From: Rhizobacter sp.
Lineage (GTDB): Bacteria > Pseudomonadota > Gammaproteobacteria > Burkholderiales > Burkholderiaceae_C
DNA length: 12,137 nt
Direction of reading: 5' to 3'
NCBI GenBank assembly: GCA_025351675.1
Contig: JANXVK010000396.1
Coordinates: forward strand, 1 to 12,137
Shown here piece after piece: positions 8,021-12,137 of the stretch. The translations under genes were made by a program, and so were the position numbers. Below the pieces are notes generated by a model. It had not been told where the DNA came from and did not search any database. It worked only from the letters and a program-made list of their open reading frames with translations. Within the stretch, counting starts at the first letter, position 1. Each line of letters opens with the position of its first letter.

Positions 8021-9873
8021 TTCAACCGCCGCGCCTTCTCGGCGGCGTCGATGTCGACATAACGCCAGAAGTCGGGCACGAACAGGTTGCGGTGGTAGCC
8101 GATGACCCAGGGCTGCGCAAGATCGGTCCAGATGCGGTGCACGTGCGCCTTGTACGGCATGTAGGCGATCAGGATCTCCTTCATCCGCGTCATCAGCTGC
8201 AGCCGCTCGGGGCCGTTGGCCAGGATGCGCTGCTGCTGGTACAGGCGGTTGTACTCGGCGTTGTCGAAGCGGGCGTGGTTCGCCTGGCCCTTGTCGGGGC
8301 CGTTGCCGAGCACCAGGAACTCCTCGCCGTCGGGCCCGCCGCTCCAGGCCACGCCCCACATCATCAGCCTGCCTGCCCGCGAGGCCTTCAGATTCTCGGG
8401 CCACTGGGCGGTCTTGAAGACCATGCGAATGCCGATCGCGTCCATGTTCTTCTTCCACTGCGTGATCAGCTGGCGGCTCAGGTCGTCGGGCTGGGTCGCG
8501 TAGTCGATCGTCAGCGGCGTGCCGTCGGGATTCTCGCGCCAGCCGTCGCCATTTTTGTCGACGTAGCCGTAGAGGTCGAGCAGCGCTTGCGCCTTGCCGC
8601 GGTTGAACTCGCCCATCTCGCTCATGAACGCGGCGTCGTAGCCGTACAGCCCCGGCGCGACGACCGACTGCGCTGGAATCGCCTGCCCGCGCCGCACCAC
8701 GCGAATTTCTTCCTCGACGTTGACGGCGAGCGAGATCGCGCGCCGCAGCGCCACCCTGGCGGGCGTGTAGCCGCCGACCACCGGGTTCTCCATGCCGAAG
8801 TACGACATCGACGCGTCGTTGCGCTGATAGCGCACCTGGTAGACGCCCTGCCTGGCCAGGTTCGGCGCGACCTGGTTGTTCGGAATCGCGATGTTGGTGA
8901 AGTCTTCAGGCACCTGCCAGACAAGGTCCATCTCGCGGTTGATGAACGACAGCCAGCGCGGCTGCGGTTGTTCGATCACGCTGATCTCGACCCGGTCGAT
9001 CATCGGCAGCTTGCGGCCCTTCAGCTTCGCGAGCGCGGCCTGCGCGAGCGGGTCGTCGGCCGGCGCCTCCTCGTTGTAGAACTCGTCGCGGTAGTTCGGG
9101 TTCTTCTCGAGCGCGATCAGCGAACTGCGCCGCCACTCTTTGAGACGGAACGGCCCGGTGCCCACCGGGTGCTCGGGGATCCGGTCGCCGTAGAGCTCGA
9201 CGACCTCGCGCGCGATCGCGCCGGTGCGCGCCGGGTCGCTCAGCGCGTCGGCGAAGCGCGGATTCGGCAGGCCGAGCCTGAACTGGATCGTGTAGCGATC
9301 GACCGCGCGCAGGCCCTCGACCGGCGCGTCGTAGTCGAACGGTGTCTTGTTCTTGATCGCCGCCTGGCGCAGCTCGTCGAGGCCGACGATCTTGTTGTTC
9401 TCCAGCGTCTGGTAGGTCGGGCTTTTCCAGCGCGGGTCGAAGTGGCGCTTGATCGCGTAGACGTAATCGGCGGCGATCAACTCTCGTTTGACTCCCTTGA
9501 ACGCCGCGTCGTCGGCGAAGAAGATGCCCGGCTTGATGCGAATCGTGAAGCGCTTGAAATCGGCCGAGGCCTCGGGCAGGGCGACCGCGATACTCGGCCG
9601 CAGCCGTACCGGGCGGGCCAGGAATTCGTACTGGTACAGCGAATCGAAGATGTTCGAGGCGATCAGGCTCGAATACAGATCGCTGATCTGGGCCGGGTCG
9701 AAACCGGTTTCGGCAACCCGAATCGCGTAGCGCAGCACCTTCTGCGGTGTGGCGGCCGGCGCCGGCTGGGCCGCGGCCCACGGCGCCAGCCAGCTGCCGA
9801 TGAGCGCGCCGACACCGCGCGAGACGAAAGAGCGGCGCGGTGGTGTGACCACGTTGGCGGCGCGAGGGGGCAT
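8017..9873 (-). CDS. ABC transporter solute-binding protein, family 5 (SBP-4, subtype A)
   Basis: A 618-residue periplasmic receptor of the SBP_bac_5 family and the promoter-proximal gene of the minus-strand operon. The frame extends to a GTG at 9897, but the ATG at 9873 is preferred: AAGGAA at 9882-9887 lies 8 bases before it, while the GTG has no ribosome site. The N-terminus carries PPRRSFVSRG (residues 11-20), a Tat-like twin arginine with Phe at the expected place, then a hydrophobic core and WAAAQ. Landmarks are RVAETGFDPAQ, YVYAIKRHFDP, HPVGTGPFRL near 235-244 and DKNGDGWRE near 438-446. EIRVVRRG and HVHRIWTDLAQPWV are shared with SBP-1. Its middle-to-late part (WSGGPDGEEFLVLGNGPDKG) is the most divergent of the four. 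The stop overlaps the SBP-3 start by 4 bases. Ligand unknown. Confidence 0.9.
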   Translation of the reverse strand: MPPRAANVVTPPRRSFVSRGVGALIGSWLAPWAAAQPAPAATPQKVLRYAIRVAETGFDPAQISDLYSSLIASNIFDSLYQYEFLARPVRLRPSIAVALPEASADFKRFTIRIKPGIFFADDAAFKGVKRELIAADYVYAIKRHFDPRWKSPTYQTLENNKIVGLDELRQAAIKNKTPFDYDAPVEGLRAVDRYTIQFRLGLPNPRFADALSDPARTGAIAREVVELYGDRIPEHPVGTGPFRLKEWRRSSLIALEKNPNYRDEFYNEEAPADDPLAQAALAKLKGRKLPMIDRVEISVIEQPQPRWLSFINREMDLVWQVPEDFTNIAIPNNQVAPNLARQGVYQVRYQRNDASMSYFGMENPVVGGYTPARVALRRAISLAVNVEEEIRVVRRGQAIPAQSVVAPGLYGYDAAFMSEMGEFNRGKAQALLDLYGYVDKNGDGWRENPDGTPLTIDYATQPDDLSRQLITQWKKNMDAIGIRMVFKTAQWPENLKASRAGRLMMWGVAWSGGPDGEEFLVLGNGPDKGQANHARFDNAEYNRLYQQQRILANGPERLQLMTRMKEILIAYMPYKAHVHRIWTDLAQPWVIGYHRNLFVPDFWRYVDIDAAEKARRLK

Positions 9874-9881
9874 GAACGGCG

Positions 9882-9887
9882 TTCCTT
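9882..9887 (-). promoter_or_regulatory. ribosome binding site that decides the SBP-4 start
   Basis: AAGGAA on the minus strand, 8 bases before the ATG at 9873. The GTG at 9897, 24 bases further upstream, has no comparable site, so the shorter protein is preferred. Confidence 0.6.
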
Positions 9888-9924
9888 GTGGGATCACGAC
9901 AGCAGCCCGGATCGGGCAGGAAGG

Positions 9925-9936
9925 CGGGAGTCTAGG
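9925..9936 (-). promoter_or_regulatory. possible -10 region of the SBP operon (CCTAGACTCCCG)
   Basis: Read on the minus strand this is CCTAGACTCCCG, containing TAGACT, which matches TATAAT at four of six positions. It lies about 40-50 bases before the preferred SBP-4 ATG. An identical 12-mer in the opposite orientation fronts the permease genes. The -35 position is weak. Confidence 0.4.
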
Positions 9937-10012
9937 CGCAGCGCCGAGCGTTCAGACACGGTGCAAGCACCAAGGTTCCGCGGCAGCCGACCCCGGCGCA
10001 TGCGAATTGGCT

Positions 10013-10030
10013 GCACGGCGCGCGCCGTGC
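10013..10030. promoter_or_regulatory. 18-bp perfect palindrome, candidate shared operator
   Basis: The nine bases 10013-10021 (GCACGGCGC) are the exact reverse complement of 10022-10030 (GCGCCGTGC), with no spacer. It lies roughly midway between the two outward-facing TAGACT motifs, where a dimeric regulator could act on both. A chance GC-rich dyad remains possible in DNA of this composition. Confidence 0.45.
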
Positions 10031-10048
10031 GCCAGTGAACAGGGCAAA

Positions 10049-10070
10049 CGCGGGGGAGGGTCGCCCCGCG
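10049..10070. promoter_or_regulatory. inverted repeat just upstream of the possible permease promoter
   Basis: CGCGGGG (10049-10055) pairs with CCCCGCG (10064-10070) across an 8-base spacer. It covers the place where a -35 box for the TAGACT at 10078-10083 would lie and could be a regulator site. It may equally be a GC-rich coincidence. Confidence 0.3.
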
Positions 10071-10075
10071 CAGGC

Positions 10076-10087
10076 CCTAGACTCCCG
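10076..10087 (+). promoter_or_regulatory. possible -10 region of the permease operon (CCTAGACTCCCG)
   Basis: This is the plus-strand copy of the 12-mer found inverted at 9925-9936. It holds TAGACT at 10078-10083, four of six matches to TATAAT. A start near 10090 would leave an untranslated leader of roughly 90 bases before the ATG at 10179. No good -35 box is seen. Confidence 0.4.
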
Positions 10088-10119
10088 TCCGCTCGCACTG
10101 TGCATCGCCCGCCCCGCCA

Positions 10120-10140
10120 CGAGCGCGGGCGGCGCGCTCG
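10120..10140 (+). promoter_or_regulatory. leader hairpin before the first permease gene
   Basis: CGAGCGCG (10120-10127) pairs with CGCGCTCG (10133-10140) around a five-base loop GGCGG. In the transcript it would lie 20 bases before the GAGGAG ribosome site. It could affect translation or mRNA stability. No T-run follows, so it is not an attenuator-type terminator. Confidence 0.4.
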
Positions 10141-10160
10141 GTGCCCCGATCTGACTGGAT

Positions 10161-10166
10161 GAGGAG
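10161..10166 (+). promoter_or_regulatory. ribosome binding site of the first permease gene
   Basis: GAGGAG lies 12 bases before the ATG at 10179 and 3 bases before an in-frame GTG at 10170. The first spacing is long and the second short, so the start is not settled by the site alone. The ATG is preferred because the protein then begins MAAYLIRRLW, the usual DppB-type N-terminus. Confidence 0.5.
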
Positions 10167-10178
10167 TGTGTGACAGCC

Positions 10179-11117
10179 ATGGCGGCCTATCTGATCCGAC
10201 GCCTGTGGCAAATGATCCCGACATTGTTCGGCGTCGTGCTGCTGGTGTTCCTGCTATTCAAAGCCTTCGGCGGCGACCCCGCCGAAATTCTCGGCGGCCT
10301 CAATGCCACGCAGCAGCAGATCGACGCGATCCGCCAGCAGCTCGGGCTGAACGAGTCGCTCTGGACCCAGTTCTTCATCTTCCTGAAGCAGATCGTCACC
10401 TTCGACTGGGGCAAGAGCTGGGCCACCAACGAGGCCGTCTCGAACCTGTTCGCGACCCGCCTGCCGGCGACGCTGACGGTGATGGTGCCGATCCTGATCC
10501 TGGACACGCTGCTGGCGATTCCGTTCGCGATGGGCGTGGCCTATGTGCGCGGCTCGCTGACCGACCGCGCGATCATGGTGCTCACGACCGTCGCGCTGTC
10601 GATCTCGTTCCTGGTCTACGTGATCGTCGGCCAGTACGTGTTCGCGTTCCAGCTCGGCCTGTTCCCGGTGCAGGGCTGGAGCGACAGCGTCTGGACCAAC
10701 CTGACCACCTACGCGCCGCTGCCGGTGCTGCTGGCGGTCGCGGTTTCGCTGGCGCCGACGACACGGCTGTACAGAACCTTCTTCCTCGACGAGATCGGCC
10801 ACGACTACGTGCGCACCGCGCGCGCCAAGGGCCTGACCGAGCCGGTCATCCTGATGAAGCACGTGCTGCGCAACGCGATGATCCCGATCCTGACGAACGT
10901 CGCGGTGAGCCTGCCGGGCATCTTCGTCGGCTCGTTCCTGATCGAGGTCTTCTTCTCGATCCCGGGCCTCGGCCGTGAAATCCTGCTGGCGGTGAACCGC
11001 AGCGACTACCCGGTCATCCAGGCGTTCGCGATCTACATCGCGGTGATCACGATGGTCGTGAACCTCGCGACCGACATCCTCTACAAGCTGGTCGACCCGC
11101 GGGTGGTATTGAAATGA
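10179..11117 (+). CDS. ABC transporter permease, DppB/OppB type
   Basis: A 312-residue inner-membrane subunit of a peptide/nickel-type importer (BPD_transp_1 family), forming half of the channel. It starts MAAYLIRRLWQMIPTLFGVV with the first membrane helix at about residues 9-29. A periplasmic stretch follows with GGDPAEILGGLNAT and QLGLNESLW, typical of DppB. Further helices lie near 95-123, 130-160, 180-197, 240-262 and 280-300. The EAA coupling loop DYVRTARAKGL..........HVLRNAMIPI lies near 209-237 and contacts the ATPase. The C-terminus YKLVDPRVVLK is also typical. Length matches the family. A GTG at 10170 would add three residues. It is divergent from the four SBP genes and is followed by the second permease, so these are its probable partners. 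The ligand cannot be told from the sequence. Confidence 0.93.
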   Translation: MAAYLIRRLWQMIPTLFGVVLLVFLLFKAFGGDPAEILGGLNATQQQIDAIRQQLGLNESLWTQFFIFLKQIVTFDWGKSWATNEAVSNLFATRLPATLTVMVPILILDTLLAIPFAMGVAYVRGSLTDRAIMVLTTVALSISFLVYVIVGQYVFAFQLGLFPVQGWSDSVWTNLTTYAPLPVLLAVAVSLAPTTRLYRTFFLDEIGHDYVRTARAKGLTEPVILMKHVLRNAMIPILTNVAVSLPGIFVGSFLIEVFFSIPGLGREILLAVNRSDYPVIQAFAIYIAVITMVVNLATDILYKLVDPRVVLK

Positions 11118-11200
11118 GCACGCGCATTTCGCCGAGCCGCCTCAAGGAAGGCGAACGCCCCTCGGGGGCCGGGCGCGAAGCGGCCTGGAGGCTGTCATGA
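11114..11200 (+). CDS. 28-codon bridging reading frame between the two permease genes (hypothetical)
   Basis: A frame of 28 codons starts with the ATG at 11114, overlapping the first permease's stop as ATGA. It ends at the TGA at 11198-11200, overlapping the second permease's start as ATGA. The peptide starts MSTRISPSR, ends REAAWRLS and is basic, with no membrane segment or known motif. No good ribosome site of its own was found, so it would be read by ribosomes finishing the upstream gene. It may act only to carry ribosomes across the gap, or be a by-product of a dispersed repeat. A functional peptide is not shown. Confidence 0.3.
   Translation: MSTRISPSRLKEGERPSGAGREAAWRLS
11157..11185 (+). 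repeat. intercistronic hairpin element between permease genes
   Basis: GCCCC (11157-11161) pairs with GGGGC (11165-11169) around TCG. An overlapping alternative pairs GGCCG (11167-11171) with CGGCC (11181-11185), with a GCGAAGC mini-loop inside. The two stems exclude each other. From memory, similar CCCCTCGGGGG...GAAG units recur between genes in Burkholderiales, which would make it a dispersed repeat. It ends directly before the GGAGG ribosome site of the next gene. Confidence 0.4.
11187..11191 (+). promoter_or_regulatory. ribosome binding site of the second permease gene
   Basis: GGAGG, five bases before the ATG at 11197. It supports this start over the in-frame ATG at 11227. It abuts the hairpin element upstream. 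Confidence 0.65.
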
Positions 11201-12137
11201 TTTCGAGTCCGCAACTGACGCCGAGCATGACGCGCGGCAAGGGCGTGTGGGCCGCGGCGGCCACGCGCTTCAAGACCGACCACGTCGGCATGGCCTCGCT
11301 CGTGATCGTGGTGGTGTTCCTGCTCGTCGTGCTCGCGGCCGGCGTCGGCCTGATTGCTGCGGACTGGCAGGTCGAGCGCGGCGTGCCCGACGCGCCGCCG
11401 ACCTTCGTCGGCCCGGCACCGAAGACCGAGAGCATCGCTGTCGCGGCCCCGAGCGGCCCGAACGTCGACATCTCGGCCGTCGACCCGCTCGCGCCGCGCT
11501 ATGCCGAATGGGCCGAAGCCGCCAAGAAGTACCAGACGAAAGACAGCATCAAGGCCGACACGCTGCCGTTCGGCGGCGACCGGCTCGGCCGCGACGTGCT
11601 CGCCAAGGCGATCAAGGGCGCGCAGGTCTCGATCCTGGTCGGCGTGTCGGCGGCCGTGCTCGCCACCCTCATCGGCACGCTGCTCGGCGCCGTCGCCGGC
11701 TTCTTCGGCGGCAAGGTCGGCGACCTGCTGGAGTGGGTCTACAACGTCTTCACGGCGATCCCCGGCATCCTGCTGATCTTCGCGTTCGCGGCGGTGTTCG
11801 GGCGCGGCATCGGCTCGGTCGTGCTGATCCTCGGCCTCGCCGGCTGGACCGGCATCTACCGGCTGGTGCGCGCCGAGTTCATCAAGCACGCGAACCGCGA
11901 CTACGTGCGGTCGGCCGAGGCGATCGGCGCGAGCAACGCGTCGCGCATGTTCCGCCACATCCTGCCGAACGTCAGCCACGTCGTGCTGGTGCAGCTGTCG
12001 ATCCACGTCGTCGGCTTCATCAAGTCGGAGGTGATCCTGTCGTACCTCGGCCTCGGCGTCGGTGTCGACCAGGTGTCGTGGGGCACGATGTTGTCGGAGG
12101 CGCAGAGCGAGCTGATCCTCGGCCACTGGTGGCAGCT
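11197..12137 (+). CDS. ABC transporter permease, DppC/OppC type (partial, runs off the window)
   Basis: The second channel subunit; the reading frame is open from the ATG at 11197 to the right edge (313 codons, no stop in the window). The first helix is around residues 33-54 (ASLVIVVVFLLVVLAAGVG). The DppC signature FGGDRLGRDVLAKAIKGAQVS starts near 126, quoted here in part as GGDRLGRDVL. Helices follow from there, and the EAA loop DYVRSAEAIGASN......HILPN lies near 235-255. After it come a helix and SYLGLGVGVDQVSWGTML. The stretch between the first helix and GGDRLGRDVL is about 70 residues and Pro/Ala-rich, longer than in usual DppC proteins. It starts 79 bases after the first permease. GGAGG lies 5 bases before the ATG. 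The ATPase subunit(s) are expected beyond the window. Confidence 0.92.
   Translation, partial: MISSPQLTPSMTRGKGVWAAAATRFKTDHVGMASLVIVVVFLLVVLAAGVGLIAADWQVERGVPDAPPTFVGPAPKTESIAVAAPSGPNVDISAVDPLAPRYAEWAEAAKKYQTKDSIKADTLPFGGDRLGRDVLAKAIKGAQVSILVGVSAAVLATLIGTLLGAVAGFFGGKVGDLLEWVYNVFTAIPGILLIFAFAAVFGRGIGSVVLILGLAGWTGIYRLVRAEFIKHANRDYVRSAEAIGASNASRMFRHILPNVSHVVLVQLSIHVVGFIKSEVILSYLGLGVGVDQVSWGTMLSEAQSELILGHWWQ

Larger units (their letters stand above)
9874..10178. promoter_or_regulatory. divergent control region between the SBP operon and the permease operon
   Basis: About 300 bases lie between the preferred starts of the minus-strand SBP operon and the plus-strand permeases. I see no convincing gene: the short open frames crossing it on both strands are Arg/Pro/Ala-rich and lack ribosome sites. 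It holds a 12-base motif facing outward toward each operon, an 18-bp palindrome near its centre, several shorter dyads and a hairpin before the permease start. This layout fits two back-to-back promoters with a shared regulator site. No clear TTGACA-like -35 box is found for either direction, so activator dependence is possible. No regulator gene is present in the window. Confidence 0.7.

Noticed and set aside
8021..8458. N-terminal extension of the SBP-3 frame
   Set aside because: It overlaps SBP-4 and encodes Arg/Pro/Gly-rich sequence. The signal peptide starts exactly at the ATG at 8020.
2127..9873. Annotation of the SBPs as bicyclomycin resistance proteins
   Set aside because: I recall this label on relatives, but bicyclomycin resistance is due to an MFS efflux pump. 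These proteins have exported SBP_bac_5 features and no membrane helices beyond the signal.
9960..9980. Possible sigma-54 promoter on the minus strand (TTGCA near 9962-9966)
   Set aside because: The GG doublet does not lie at the required 10-base distance from a GC doublet.
3757..10038. Long plus-strand open frames (3757-6072, 6782-8062, 7921-10038) antisense to the SBP genes
   Set aside because: They share the same low-complexity composition and mirror the SBP paralogy, so their apparent similarity to each other comes only from the sense genes. No signal peptides or ribosome sites support them.
10159..10173. Four-codon frame (ATG AGG AGT GTG, then TGA) before the first permease
   Set aside because: It overlaps the ribosome site itself and has none of its own. 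Such a short frame is expected by chance.
9749..10224. Short open frames on both strands across the divergent region
   Set aside because: They are rich in Arg, Pro and Ala, lack ribosome sites and overlap the starts of real genes. The region looks regulatory.

Overview
The window looks like a chromosomal segment of a GC-rich betaproteobacterium, most likely order Burkholderiales. The basis is the high GC with G/C-rich third positions, a large family-5 solute-binding-protein expansion of a type I associate with Burkholderiales, and repeats of a style I remember from that group. No rRNA, tRNA, insertion sequence or CRISPR array was found.

Layout. Positions 1-56 hold a perfect 24-bp palindrome downstream of the first gene. 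From 57 to about 9873, six genes lie head to tail on the minus strand with gaps of 4-30 bases or a 4-base overlap. In transcription order they are a solute-binding protein (SBP-4), SBP-3, a small VOC/glyoxalase-fold protein, SBP-2, SBP-1 and an acetoacetyl-CoA synthetase (aacS). Positions 9874-10178 form a divergent control region rich in dyads. From 10179 to the right edge, two ABC-transporter permeases of the DppB/DppC type lie on the plus strand. The second runs off the window, and the ATPase gene(s) are presumably beyond it.

How it fits together. The four SBPs are full-length paralogues of the peptide/nickel (SBP_bac_5) family with separate export signals. They fall by eye into two subtypes arranged A-B-[VOC]-B-A. 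The simplest reading is one membrane channel fed by four periplasmic receptors of different specificity, with the receptor operon and the permease operon fired from one shared intergenic region. That region carries the same 12-base motif, with a possible -10 hexamer, in front of each divergent unit. The co-directional aacS and VOC genes suggest that the imported compound or its breakdown products may feed acetoacetyl-CoA metabolism; this is inference only.

Other points of note are a 28-codon reading frame that bridges the two permease genes with ATGA overlaps at both ends, a mix of Tat-like and Sec-type signals among the SBPs, an EF-hand-like Asp/Asn/Gly loop in all four SBPs, and an unusually long periplasmic stretch in the second permease. 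Very long open frames antisense to the SBPs are composition artefacts.
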